A DNA stretch of 64,000 bases, taken from contig JARUPZ010000027.1 of NCBI GenBank assembly GCA_031213475.1, forward strand, positions 4,396,569 to 4,460,568, read 5' to 3'. This DNA comes from Nereocystis luetkeana. Lineage: Eukaryota; Sar; Phaeophyceae; Laminariales; Laminariaceae. Under the pieces are notes generated by a model. That model was not told where the DNA came from and searched no databases. It was given only the letters and a program-made list of their open reading frames with translations. This document shows, one piece after another, positions 1-11,907 of this stretch (within the stretch, counting starts at the first letter, position 1; each line of letters begins with the position of its first letter). The position numbers and the translations under genes were made by a program.

Positions 1-1567
1 AGGTCCGTTTTCACTCGTCTGGTAGGTATTGTCGATCAGGGGTGCTCTATGTTGTGCGAGTTGGGCGAAGGGTGCGTGGAGGATGGACGAGGTGCAGACG
101 GGTTGTCGTCGTCCCCGCGCAAGAGAAGCTCTCTATCAGGCCTGGTGTTTCCTGTTTCCCCTGCCTCTCCACTGGAGACAGTCGGGTCGGACCGTGTGTT
201 CAGCGCTATAGCATGCGGCGCGGGGTGGAAATCAAGGAAACGGGTGAGGAGCCGCCACAGCCCCACGTATGTTCGCCGCCTCTGGCTCAGTCTGTCTGGT
301 GCCGTCCGTCATCCACTACCCCCCCCCCCCCCGCCCATGCTGAGAGTTTTCTCCGCCGCCGACACCGTCGCCACACATATATTCTCCTCTCACCGACCTG
401 CTCGCTCCGTTGTTCTCGCGAAGCCTAGGTTCTGATGCGCAGCAGTTCCAAGCGCGTCGCCAGGAAAGGACTGGAGCTGGCGTGCTTTGTGGGGGAGCGC
501 ATGGGGACATTTCCCGACGAGACAGGCGCTTTCGGCTTCGAGTGGGGGCAGGACGGCGACGAAATCGACGGGAAAGTCGACGGGGCATGGGTTGGCACGG
601 GCGACGCAGACCTGTTGGGGCAGAAGGACGAGGTATGGTGCGATGCTTTTTTTTGTTTCCGGGGAGGATGAGGTGTGGCGCGACGTTTGTTTTTTTTCGA
701 GAAGCATGAGGTGTGCCACGAGGTTTGTTTCAGTTCGAGAAGGATGAGGTACGTAGTGGCCCGAGATTGGTTCTAGCTTTCGTCGCAGTATGTTTCACAC
801 GAAACTGTGTGTGGGGAGGGATTTCTATTACGTGCTATTTTATCTCCGCGAAGGCGAGGACGCGGGCAAACAGGTTGCCTGAGAGAAGGCGTGGGCAGGC
901 GATTGTTGGTGTATGGCAAGGGATGAGTGTCAGAAACCCAAAGGTTTAAGTTGGCTCGCTCGTGCTACACGGGCACACATATGGTCGCTTCTGTTTTATG
1001 CGAACGATTTGAGGTTGCTCTTCGATTGTTCGTGCTACAGAACTCGTAGCACCTGGGTGGATGGGTCGGTGGGTGTTCGGTTATCGAGCCATGCTTGGGT
1101 GGCCTTCAGAGAGTCACTGGGTTGTAGTTCGTGCTTCATCTATATACAGGAGCGCAGCCGTTTCCACCGGATTGGTACCTGCGGCTCTTCCTGGCTCGTG
1201 AGCGCCCTTGAGTAGTCGCTTGTGTGAGAAGGTTGGCTGACGGCGCTGTTGCGATGCCTTCTGCTGGATCGCACGGGTGATATTCCCGCCAGAATGTGCA
1301 GTACGAAAGGGGCGGCATGAATGCTGCACCGTACTGGAAGGAAAGTTGTGGGGCACGCCTCGGTACTCTAGACAAAACCAAGGCAACTGTTCCGTCGTCA
1401 AATGGCACGGTCATGTGTAATTCCTCTCAGTGTTCATGCGTTTGATTCTTTTTCTACTTGCCCCTGAATTTCCGGCCCCGAAAAAGGTCGAATGGCTCTG
1501 TAGGTACACGTAGCATGAATGCACTCCAACCTGTTGCTGTCCTCCCTGTACGCTCTCATGGTGCAAG
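1..1567. other. Left-edge region, mostly non-coding
   Basis: No gene is recognised with confidence. A possible exon at 429-632 is listed separately. The rest (633-1567) has GC-mixed sequence with short open frames on both strands that show no domain, and a poly-C run near 320-332. It is probably intron and upstream sequence of the glomulin-like gene that follows on the + strand. Confidence 0.5.
429..632 (+). CDS. Possible upstream exon of the glomulin-like gene
   Basis: A 68-codon open stretch follows an acceptor-like CCTAG and ends at GACGAG before a GTATGG donor. It is phase 0 at both ends, so it would join in frame to the exon beginning at 1568. Translation begins VLMRSSSKRV and is acidic toward its end (DGDEIDGKVD). 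The composition is coding-like and it lies on the same strand, but no motif identifies it. It may equally be a chance open frame. Confidence 0.25.
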
Positions 1568-2997
1568 CATGGGACCCGCCGTGGCGCTAGCTCTAGCATG
1601 GTGAGGCGCCGTCCGCGGAGCTTCTTCGACCCCTACTACTTGGACCTCGCCGGCTTCCTGCAGGTCCTGGTGGACGTGATGGTGTCCTGCCCGCTGCCCA
1701 GCCTTCGCGCGCGGGGTCACGCCGCGATATCGGCGTTCTTGGCCGCGGCGGACGAGGGCAGCCGCTTCCGCGCCCTGAAACGCCTGATCGAGCGGTGCCC
1801 TTGGCCAAATGCGGCTGGGCTGCTGCTGGACGCTTTCCGAAGGGAGGTCGATCGGGCCCTGCGCTGCGAGCCTGCGGAGCGGATATCCCTGATCGCGGCT
1901 CCTCAAGACAGCGGCACCGGCGGTATCAACAGTGGTGGTTGCTTTCCTTCGCCCACCGAGAACAGCAGCGATTCTGGGGAGGCTGGAGGGCGGGAGCAAG
2001 TGGGGCCAGGGTCTTCGTGCACCCCGGACGATGCCGCCGAGATGTTGGCAGCGGGAGCGGCGGAGGTGGCGGAGACATCCGCTGGGGCGTCGCCGCCCCA
2101 GAACTGTGTTGGTATGGAGGCGTCGCCCTTTGCATCCCCGCTCGCGGGGGACTTTGTATGCGAGCAGCTCCGACGGGCTTGTCGAAAGGGCCCGCCGGCG
2201 TCGATGCTAATGGACATGGATAGCCGGACAGGCGGACTGATGTTGGCACGGTACGCACACGCGTTGGACGGTGCGGGTGGAAATGGTGAGAATGTGGGCA
2301 CGGTGACGCGTCGGGAGAGGCTGATGCTGCGCCAACCGCAGAGATTGCGCGACAATCAGCGTCTTGTTGAGGTGAGTCGAAGCGGCGTTCGTTATTTGGT
2401 CTTCACTCGCCGGCAAACAGCTTGTGCCCTGTCCTCGTGGGATTGGGTTGCACCCGATGCCCACGTCGACGGTTTCGATATTTGGTGCCTATTTTCGGTG
2501 CCGCCGGCGGTGTTGCACGGGCAGGATGCTTCGACCGAATATTACGTTTTCGGCCCTCTCGACTGCAGTTTCATCGCTTTTTTTCGTGGTAGCGCCAGCT
2601 TGCCAAGAGCACTGCTCCTACCCCCTTCAAGTCTCCCCGTGCGGGTGCTCATTCGAGACACCTCTCTATTTGTTGTGGTGAGTCAACACTAACAGCAGTA
2701 GTATTGCTCGGCGCGAGCTGCGTTTCGGCTGTGCTTGAAGTAACCCCTCGGTATGTTCGCGGCTATTCGAGGAAATTTGCCGTACGTACTCTGTTTTTCT
2801 TATGCCGAAAACTGTGCTGTCCATGAATGCTTTGCTGACCGAGCTCTCTTGTTGAACATGAACCGATGACGTGTCAGGGTTTTCTGGGCGAGCTGCGAGG
2901 AGCGGCGATCACCGCAGACAGCGCAGGACCTGATCATTTCAGGCTGTTCATCCTTGAGGACGCCGCTCAGCAGTGCCTTGAAGAGTTGCAGCGATAG
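1568..2997 (+). CDS. Probable glomulin/ALF4/Ybp2-family protein, C-terminal part
   Basis: Two exons are supported: 1568-2371 (ends CTTGTTGAG before GTGAGT) and 2878-2997 (after GTGTCAG, stop TAG), joined in phase 0. The start is uncertain. The first Met in frame is at 1598, but the frame is open from an AAG acceptor at 1568, so the true N-terminus is probably further upstream. The helical stretch around residues 15-85 (SCPLPSLRARG, RFRALKRLIERCPWPN, LLLDAFRREV) follows the pattern I know from the C-terminal helical region of glomulin/ALF4: an Arg-rich helix, then an 'xLIxxCPxxN' segment, then a helix ending in an acidic-basic motif. About 130 low-complexity residues follow. The last exon (LFILEDAAQQCLEEL) resembles the family's terminal helix. 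In animals and plants these proteins bind the RING protein RBX1 and restrain cullin-RING ubiquitin ligases. Family assignment is by pattern memory only. It is convergent with RPT1. Confidence 0.5.
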
Positions 2998-4961
2998 TCG
3001 GCGGAACCCCCTACGTATCACAATTGCGCACAGCTCTAGAGCTAGCACTACTGTTCGACTATTTGAACGCATAAAGGTTGGTTGGTGCAGAGTGTACGTA
3101 GCATGTGAGCAGAATGAATAAAGTGATCGTCTTCCCCACGAAACGCGTGCGCGAGAAAGTGCAGAACCATCGGGGTCATACTGCACAGAGCTACACCGCC
3201 ACAGACACGCCGCGCGCCTGTGTACAGACTGGCCTCCACTACGAACTGCCTCATAAGAGTGCTCGTTTTATATCCTTTCGAGGCAGCGAGGTTTAGGAGG
3301 TGTATGGTCAAAACCCCTTTAGCTGCTGCAACGTTTTTGGATTACGTAGTGTTGAGATATTATTGCAGCGGGAAAGGGTGCCGCACGCGAGACGTCCGTC
3401 GGAAGTACTGTTTTCTGGTGGGAGTGGCGCGGCCTGGCCTGCTACTTGGGCCGCGCGACGCGGTTGGTAACGGTATGTTTCGCTTTGATTTTCACAAACG
3501 TTTCGACAAGCGGCTCCGAACTGGAGAGGGTGGGAGGGGAGAGGGGTGTGTACTTGGTAGGAGAGATGTACTCGATCTCAGGCATGGCCGTAGTCGTATG
3601 ACTATAGACCCTCGCATCCCTACAATGCCGTGACGGAGCGTGAGGTGTCCGGTGAGTCGCATGAAGGGTGAGCTGCATCCTACTAAGAACCGCTTGTGAG
3701 GCGGACTTGCATACGGATGACAGCTTCAATGAGGGGAGGGGAGGGGGAGATGTTAGAAAGGAGTGGTGCGCCGAAAAGGCGGCCGATTTTCGCTGTCCCT
3801 GCCACACCGTCGATTTTATTTGCGCTTCGCTTGGGAGTGAGAGAGCAACCACAGGCCGAGGTCGAGGCACAACTGGCATTGCTGTGTAACCGGGACGGTT
3901 GCAGCACGGGCATGTGCGAGAGAAACTGCTTCCCGAGTAAATACGGCACTGATGTGTAATCGGGACGGTTGCAGCACCGGTCTGGGCGGGAGAAACCGCT
4001 TCACAAGTAAAAATAAACAAGGCGGATGACTACACAAAGCTCGTGGGCCCCAGGTGATACCGCACGAAATATTGACAACTAACGATTTCACCAGCCGTCT
4101 ACGGGTAGTGAGGGCGGGCAGCCGCTCTAGCATCACCATGCGGCGCACGTGTCGTATGTATAGCCAAGTTCGGGCAGTATTGGATGTGCCATTCCCTAAT
4201 CCAGCAGAGACTGGACTGCCTGGTGCGACCTACGCTGTAAAATCGTCATTTGTTTCGGAGACATGTTTGCTCTCTTAAGTGCCAGACGCGCTGGAGAGTG
4301 ATGTGTATCGACATTGATCGCCCTCGACGTCGCCGATCTACTGGAGCGTTCGACCGCCCCCTCTCTTTCGTGTCCCATACCTCCGCGCCGCCTTCTCTCG
4401 TCCGCTGTCTTGGCCCACAGATTTACCCCCAACGCGCGTCGCGCGGTGCAACTCAGGAATGGCCAAATCGATTTCACGGCAGTAACCCACCCGCCCAACA
4501 CGTAAAACATGTGAAGCGACATTTTTCAGATCAGAGGCCGTGACCGTTGTTGTTGCTCAACGTATTTATCACTTATCAGCTTGCGAGTGAAAAGTACCAG
4601 GTATCGTTGCTGTCAGTTTAATGCGTCGTCACCCACGGCGACTCCCATCGCAAACTCCCGTCGTCGTCAACAAGTCTGCTGCTTGGAATCTAGAATTTTC
4701 AGTCACCGTGAAGCAGAAGCATCGACCCAGCACTACCAGGACCCTTTTCCCCCTCACCAACAGCGTCAGAACCCGAAACAGCCCGTCCCCACCTCGCCTC
4801 CTGCCTTCTCTCTTGTCCACATCCTCCCCCTCGGCTTGTGCCCGCAAAAAGCAAATCACACCGACCGAGTGGAGAAACTGCTGTGCACCGAGAGCACGAG
4901 AACGCCGTCGGTCCAAAACAAAACAAACAAAAAACTCAGAATCCCCCTCGCCCCCCCCCGC
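2998..4961. other. Convergent intergenic region between the glomulin-like gene and RPT1
   Basis: About 2 kb separates two stop codons facing each other, so it should hold both 3' UTRs. It contains a reverse-oriented copy of the poly-C-associated dispersed repeat (about 3535-3732) and one TACCAGGTA 9-mer at 4595-4603. The segment 3890-4015 holds two near-copies of a 'GTAACCGGGACGGTTGCAGC' type sequence about 70 bp apart. Open frames here show no recognisable domain. Confidence 0.6.
3535..3732 (-). repeat. Family D repeat copy
   Basis: Reverse-complement copy. It contains GTACTCGATCTC, CATGGCCGTAGTCGTATGA, CCCTCGCATCCCTACAATGC and GAGCTGCATCCTACTAAGAACC. It lacks the roughly 50-bp GTGCAAGCAATGTCTGCCTG block present in the 9811 copy, and at 3681-3682 it has an uninterrupted TA where that copy has the CCWGG insertion. 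Confidence 0.85.
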
Positions 4962-7900
4962 CTAATTGTACACCATGTACTTGGGTGTTGACGAGAACTT
5001 CTGGTAGCCCTTGATGACCTTGTTCACCGCGTCCAGGAAATCCTTCTCCGATATCGACTTCTTGCGCGCCCGAATCGCGAACATCCCCGCCTCGGTGCAC
5101 ACCGACCGCAGCTCGGCGCCGGTGGTGTTGGGGCAGAGCCTCGCGATCAGCTCGTAGCGGATGTCTCGGTCGACGTTCATAGACTTGGAGTGGATGGCGA
5201 GGATGTGCGCCCGCCCCTCGAGGTCGGGAAGCCCGAACTCCACCTGAAGAGAAAAAAAACACACACACGACGAAAAAACAAATCACACATGATGTAAAGC
5301 GAAGCTAAATGTTCATTGACATGAACGCATCGGAGAGGGGACGGGACGGGAGAGCACCCCAAACGCGCTCACAGGCGCGCACTTGTTAATCGCACTATGA
5401 ATAGCAGTTTCGTGGCGTATTTCGAAGCGCGGGTGGTTGTTCGGACAAATCCACTGCCCCCCACCCACCCCCCCCCCCCGCCCCCTCCCATCGCCCCTCC
5501 CTGTCCTACAAACCTACAAATAATACGCCCACACTAAGCGCCTCCCCCTACCACCTCGCCTCTCTCTATCCTACAGCAGTAAGACGCCGCCACAACGCAC
5601 GCACCTTTCGGTCGAGTCGGCCCGGGCGCAGCAGCGCGGGGTCCAAAGTGTCAGGACGGTTGGTTGCCATGAGAACCTTGATGTTCCCCCTAGGGTCGAA
5701 ACCGTCGAGCTCCGTGACGATCTGGAGCATGGTGCGCTGGACTTCGTTGTCCCCGCCACTGTCATCCCCGCCCGTCCGGCTCCCCCCTGGCGCGATCAAT
5801 TCCGCGTTTCGTACGCATGGCGGCGTCAAAGGGATGGCGTTAATCGTTAAGTGGGATCGTCTCTAAAGAGGAACGCGAGTGCAGCAGCAGTAGCAGCAGC
5901 AGCAGCGGCGGCGGCGGCGGCAACGGCAGTAGCTACAGCAGGAGTAGCCGCAGCAGCTGGGGTAAAGAAGGCGTGGGCAACAACGACCACTGCTTGCTGA
6001 CTGCACCGCGTCTTCTCCCTTGTACACACGGGTGGTGCGAAAACAAAATTGTCCGCAGAAAACGTCGCCTTGCAAACATAGTGACAGTCAACGCCCACCG
6101 TAGCGGGGCCGTCAACAAAATAGCTCGCACGTTTCAATCAACCCAGCGGCGCGCGGTGTTTCGCGTCGAGGACCAACATCAGTAAAAAATAAGCCAACAA
6201 CAACACGGATGCCGCGACAGCAGTGTGGCCAACATGCAGTCCTCGTCGTCGTGCTCTCTCTGACACATCATCACGCTTCCTCACACGTTCTCGACACACG
6301 CCGTCTTTCAAAGAAGGAAAAACGCCGCGTATCATCCCTCTCCCCTCCCCCCTCCCTTCCCCCCCCCCGAAAACAACCACAACATCGTCCGCCCGTCCGT
6401 CCGAAAATACGAAACACATGAACAAATAAAAATACGAAGCAAAAAAAAAAACCTGTGTCCACCCCTCTCACCGATGGCGTCGATCTCATCGAAGAAAACG
6501 ATGCACGCCTTCTTGCTCCTCGCCATCGTGAACAGCTCTCGCACCATCCGCGCCCCCTCCCCCACGTATTTCTGCACCAGCTCGCTGCCGATAACCCGGA
6601 TGAAACACGCGTCCGTCCGGTTGGCGACGGCTCGCGCCGACAGCGTCTTTCCCGTACCCGGAGGCCCGAAGAGAAGCACCCCCTTGGGCGGGTCGATCCC
6701 GAGAGTCACGAATCGCTCCGGGTGAAGCAGGGGGAGTTCAACCACCTCCCGAAGCTTTTCCAGCGCATCCTTGCACCCACCCACGTCCTCGTAGGTCACG
6801 TCCGGCTTGTCCTCCACAGTCATGAGGCTCACCTACGGCAGGGAGACGGGATGGGAAGCGCGGGAGTGGCCGGAGGAGAAGAGGGGGGAGGGCTGTCGCA
6901 CGACCTTGAAAAATTACAGCTGCACCCGCGATTTTGGGACAAAATACTCGAAATGAGAGTGGGCTCCTTTTCGCGGTGGCTATGGAGGGTAGCCTAAAAG
7001 GGAAGGGCTCGGCAAAAAGCATGCACCCAATCAGTGCTTTGAAACGAGGACCGCGAAAACCGCGCTTTTTCCCCTCCACAATATAAACACAGAACGCAGG
7101 TGTGTTCTGTCTATTTCGGCCACCCCTGCATCGCCTCGCAGATGTGCCGCATCAGCTTACGGTCGCGCTTTCAACAAACCACAGCACAAATATCACCATG
7201 CGAAACAAACCCCTAGCGCCAAATTTGAAAAAAAAAAGAAAAAAAGCAAGAGACGCGGATCGTGAATAAGGGCAAAAACACGAGAAGAAAGCATGCGAGT
7301 GTCTTACCGTCGGGTCAATCTTGGGTGGCAACGGGATCTGGACGGAGTACTTGGTGCGATCTACGCCTACGCGCATGCCCTCCTCCACGTCCGTGGGCGA
7401 CACCTGACACAAACACAAGGGCAAGCCAACGCCAAACGACAAGAAAGGTTGGTGTGGTGAAGGTAAAAGGTGAGAGAAAGCTAACGGGGTCATATGCACA
7501 CACAGAAGTAGGACGTGAACAAACACAAGGCACTCATTGCGGAGAGAGGAAGAGGGAGAGATAGAGAAAAAAGGAGAGAGGGACAGAGACGGGGGGCGGA
7601 AAATATATGTGGAGAGAGCGAGAGGGAGAGAAGGAGGGAGAACGATAAAAAGAAAAAGAGCAAGATAGGGAGGTTGTAGTTCGTGGAGGAAGAAAGCGTG
7701 GGGTATCGGTGGACGATGACGCCCGCGATCCCGAATGAAACGCGGAGAGTCCTTGAAGCAGCATGAGGCGAGCAGACTTGCAGGCACTCATTGAGTCCAA
7801 TATGTGACCGGCCGGACATGCTTTCGCACTGCCTCACGTGGGTATAACTACATATTCGAGCAAACCGGCGAGCTGCAAGCGAACAAAATGTTTTCGCTAT

Positions 7901-10900
7901 CGACCATCGTTCCCATCGCTCGGAGGGGAATGAATCGCTCTCACGTTCTCCGGCAAGTATTATGAGTATATACCAGCGCGTAAGCGTCTCTTCTCAGATC
8001 CACGGCTCGGCAGACCACACAGACGCTGTATACACAAAAAAAACACTACACGGGACACGACCGCCGACGACATCACCACAAAATCCGCTGCGCATGGCTT
8101 TTTGCTTGGCACCACAAAAAAAAATCGGATGTGCGAAGGAAGCGGGAAAGCGCCCGTGCCATCCACGGCACGCCACAATTCTAGGTGAACACGGAAACGA
8201 AAACAAGCACGCAAGAGCGCTACGTCTACGATCGTAGTACAGCTATTCTCACACTGCCCTAATACCACGAATCGCACTACGACTGTGCCCCCCTCCCCTG
8301 GTCAGTGAAACCCGACGTCTTCCGTCCCGGCATTGTAGGGATGCGAAGGTCTACGGTCATACGCCTACTCCCATGGGTGACATAAGTACCCCCACCCCCC
8401 CTCCAATGCATGACATGAGTACACCCTCCCCCCGCCCCCCCCCAATCTCCGCCCCCTGCCCCCTCTCTCCTCCACCTCCTGCCCCCCCCCTCCTCCATCC
8501 TCCCCTTCCCTCCCGTCGTAACCGTTGACCGACCTTTTCGCCAAGCCCCACGACGAACTTTGCGATCTGCCTGACGTTAATTACGTATTTAGCGTCCTCC
8601 TGTCCGGCGTTGATGATCTTGGTGCATCTCGCCACCTGCCATCACACCGACCAGTCGGTGGGAGCGGATGGGGGGGGGGCGTTTCAAGGCCCGCGAATAT
8701 ACAAAACAGAACATATACATATGAGCAACCGAGCATCTTAATTTATCGTGCTTGCCGGCGGCAGACGACCGGTCTACGTTCGGGCGGGGGCGTGGGGGGG
8801 GGGAGTTACGTCGCTGTTGCCTACCCGGTACGTGTGCCTGCGAGGTTGTGTGCATGAGGGGCTTCTCCACTCGACAGGGGTCGAAGCGAGAAAATCTGCA
8901 GCTACTACTGTGCACTGTATTCTTCACTTTTGCTCTCCAAATCAACTCGGAGGAGCTCTACGCTCAGCGACTTTCCAGGCAAGCCTTGGTCACAGGTGCT
9001 TTCACCCTTCCCGGCTTCGATACATGCCATCATTCTTAGCGCGCAGAAAGGTTTTAACATTCGCATTGCTTGTCGATTCATCGAATTCAGCCAACTCACG
9101 CCTTCGCACATGCGGCCGTACATCGGGAGGTACAATACTTCAGGAGGTACACCGCGCACAAGAAACCAACATGTATATACTTCGTATATATACTTATGTA
9201 TGTGACAGTTCTTGAGGTTCGCAATCATGTTTTGTTTTTCAAAGACAGTTCGTCTGAGCGCGGATAGGGATAGAAGGAGAGAGCTACCGGGAAGCACCCA
9301 CGGTGAGGGTTTCCTGACCTGCAGCGGCTGCTCTTCCTGCATCATCTGCTTGTCCGAAACGAGATCCCATTGGCTGGGCTGCGACAGTCCCGTGTCCGAC
9401 TCCTTGATGCCGATCAGCTCCTTCACTTGCTCCTGAAAAAACAAAACGAGTAGAACGGGCCGGGGATGGTGTCGAACGACATTCGCATGAAAAGTCAGGG
9501 GGGAAGCACTTATTTCCTTCCCCCCCCTATTTTTTATAGGTTGGGTTGGCGTCGGTTGGCAACGACACTGTAAAACATGTCGCTCACTACGTGAGCTAGA
9601 CAACCAGGGTACCGTTTCTTTTTTTTTCTTTTGGCGGTCGCCACTGCTGGTTGTCGTGTTAGATCATTCGTGCGAGGTAAAGAACCTTTACTCCGCACAA
9701 GTGGGAATGATCGTAGTACGTCGTGTTCAAGGTAAGGCACCCAAGAGGCAGTTACATAGTACTCCCATTGCTGTCTGTGGAAATGCCTACACCGGAAATT
9801 AAATCGACTCATTGAAGCTGTCGTCCATATGCAAGTCCGCCTCAAAAGCGGTTCTTAGTACCTGGTAGGATGCAGCTCACCCTTCATGCGACTCGCCAGA
9901 CACCTCACGGCGCTTCGCGCTTGGTGCAAGCAATGTCTGCCTGGTCGGTGAAAACCCGACATGCTCCGTCCCGGCATTGTAGGGATGCGAGGGTCTATGG
10001 TCATACGACTACGGCCATGCATGAGAACGAGTACATCTCTCCTATCGAGTACACCCCCCCCCCCCCCCCCTATTAGGTAATACGATTACGGCCATGCATG
10101 ATAATGAGTACGCCCCCTAAAATGCGTGGTCAATGGTCAAATGACTGCAACAAATGAGCAACCCCCGTCCCCCCCTTAGGGTGCAAAGTCAAACATGGAG
10201 GCAACCCTTTTCAGCAATACGCGGCCGCGTCAGTTTTCTACTTCTTGCGGCGTTCCTCGGTATCGCTGGGCGCATCACCCGCCGACGACTAGGATTGGTG
10301 CCTCGCGTCGTTTATCCCCGCGTTAAGATCAGTTCGCCGACCGGATTCGAACTAAACCTCGCCCACACGAGCAATGCAACGGCTCAGGATGCCGCTCGCA
10401 CCACAGGAGCTCTAATAATATGCATAGAGCGATATCTTCTCTAAAACGCCCTACGTCGTGATGACGAGATCTCTGATGCGGCCAGCGTGCGTTCACGCGT
10501 TTTCAGGTCCACGTCTGATACTCCCGTGCACTTTTACGGAGATAACCATAACAAATACCTGGTATACAGGAAGAAGACAGCACGTGACACGTCATGATAT
10601 CAACGTGGGGCCACATACACCCACCTCCTTAGCCGGTGAACAATCAGACGGCTACGTTGGTGCCTAAAACGGCCCGATTGTACAGCACCACGTACACTCG
10701 TACGGTGTAACACGTCCACGCGGTTTTGCGGGCACACGGGCCGATATGCCAGGCCGACGAGGGGGCGGGACAGTAACGCAACCCACCCACCCACCGACCC
10801 ACCCACCCACCCACCCACACAGCACACACAAAAACTGAGGGCAAGCGTTTACCTTGGCCTCAGTGATCTCCTTCTCGATATTCTTGATGGAGGTCGTGTA

Positions 10901-11026
10901 AGGCCCCAGCCCGTAGGTCTTGAGCAGCGCGATGTCCCCCTCGTCCAGCGCGGGCGGGGCCGACTCGTCCTCCTCCTCGTCGTACTCCTTTTTGTTTGAT
11001 GTCTGGCAAGCCCCCGCGTCACCCAT
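4962..11026 (-). CDS. RPT1: 26S proteasome regulatory subunit RPT1 (AAA+ ATPase, PSMC2)
   Basis: Complete gene of seven exons (coding order): 11026-10853, 9432-9319, 8635-8534, 7403-7308, 6832-6472, 5786-5605, 5243-4962. Introns are GT-AG, all phase 0 except the fifth (phase 1, splitting Gly283). The product is 436 aa (human PSMC2 is 433). The N-terminus is acidic, then [14 protein letters not shown] (about 26-39), a coiled-coil segment with GIKESDTGL, and the OB domain with ARCTKIINA. The AAA module carries Walker A GPPGTGKT (218-225), Walker B FFDEID (275-280) and the second region of homology [17 protein letters not shown]. The C-terminal YMVYN matches the RPT1-type tail rather than a strict HbYX motif. 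It is one of six ATPases of the proteasome base ring that unfold ubiquitylated substrates and open the 20S gate. The Met at 11026 is the only in-frame start giving the family's short acidic N-terminus. No frame defects were seen. Confidence 0.97.
5878..5960 (+). repeat. Imperfect GCA/GCG trinucleotide tract
   Basis: The run GCAGCAGCAGTAGCAGCAGC... passes into GGCGGCGGCGG and back to GCAGTAGC. It lies in the phase-1 intron of RPT1, between exons 5 and 6. Confidence 0.8.
8285..8440 (+). repeat. Family D repeat copy
   Basis: Contains TGGTCAGTGAAACCCGACG, CCCGGCATTGTAGGGATGCG, GTCATACGCCTACTCCCATG and two successive GAGTAC/AAGTAC-plus-poly-C ends. It lies in the RPT1 intron upstream of exon 4. 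Confidence 0.8.
9811..10070 (+). repeat. Poly-C-associated dispersed repeat (family D), longest copy
   Basis: This is the fullest copy of a repeat seen more than a dozen times in the window. In order it holds: CATTGAAGCTGTCGTCCAT, a segment ending GGATGCAGCTCACCC, CTGGTCGGTGAAAACCCGAC, CCGGCATTGTAGGGATGCGAG, GGTCTATGGTCATACGACTA, CGGCCATGCATGAG, then GAGTACA followed by 17-18 C. It lies in the first intron of RPT1. Compared with the reverse-oriented copy at 3535-3732 it carries an extra CCTGGTA at 9861-9867. No coding capacity or tRNA-like head was recognised. Its class (SINE, MITE or other) is unknown. Confidence 0.85.
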
Positions 11027-11873
11027 CGTGAATACTGCTGTGGTCCTCCTCCCCGCTTTAGGCTTTAGCCTACTGCTACTGCTGCTGCTGCTGCTGCTGC
11101 TGTTTCGATTATGGAAGATGAGACTGCCCTGCTGATACTCTTCGCGTCTGATTAGCGGGCAAGGTCAGCGCAGAAAGTGTTCCTGCTGACACGGCCCTGT
11201 CGTCCTCGTCCTGTTGAGCTGCTCCGCACTCACTGACCGCGGTGGTCCGACGGTCTGCGCGAGAGAGGATGCCATGTTTGTATTGAGGGGGGGGGGACCG
11301 AGCGTTAGAGAGCGTGCTTGTACTCAGCAGAGTAACAGCAGATGGGCCTGATGCACCCAACTATTTGCCCTCCCCTGTTTGCCTTTCCTTTTTCTTTTCA
11401 ACCCGGAAAGTACATGGAAAAACAACAGGCCAGCTGTAAACGCCGTAATTATCACACGTACTGCTGCTGTACCGGCATCATACCTCGTAAATTCCAAGCA
11501 GTGTCATCCCCAGCCCTGTACTCAGCCCTCTGGCCCCCTTTCAGCCTAAACACAAGTGGTTCCCTGTTCTCTGATCGACCCCTAGCTGGGTGGGGGGCGT
11601 GCCACGCTGTTCGCTCCCTCCACGACGCGTACGATGCTACACAGTAGTACCTCGGGTGTGTACGAGTATCGCGTATCGAAATCGTAATCTTTCGTGGGTT
11701 ATCGACGATTTTGACTCGGCGAGGCGGGCCACCGCAGAGGCAGCAGCGGACAACTTCACTTCGTTGTGTTCGTTGCTCTGTTGACCTTCGCTGTATTCGT
11801 TGCTGGGGAGTTTCAATTGGTGTACAATCGGATGCGGTTGGTACGTAAAGGTACGAGCAGTACCGTTTTTCTG

Positions 11874-11907
<34 letters not shown>

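Noticed and set aside
7152-7787. A 211-aa minus-strand open frame
   Set aside because: Only the 32 residues of RPT1 exon 4 within it are real. The rest is intron with Leu/Ser/Pro low complexity.
10310-10400. tRNA-like GGATTCGAACT segment
   Set aside because: It resembles a T-loop but lacks a pairing T stem and any acceptor stem on the minus strand.
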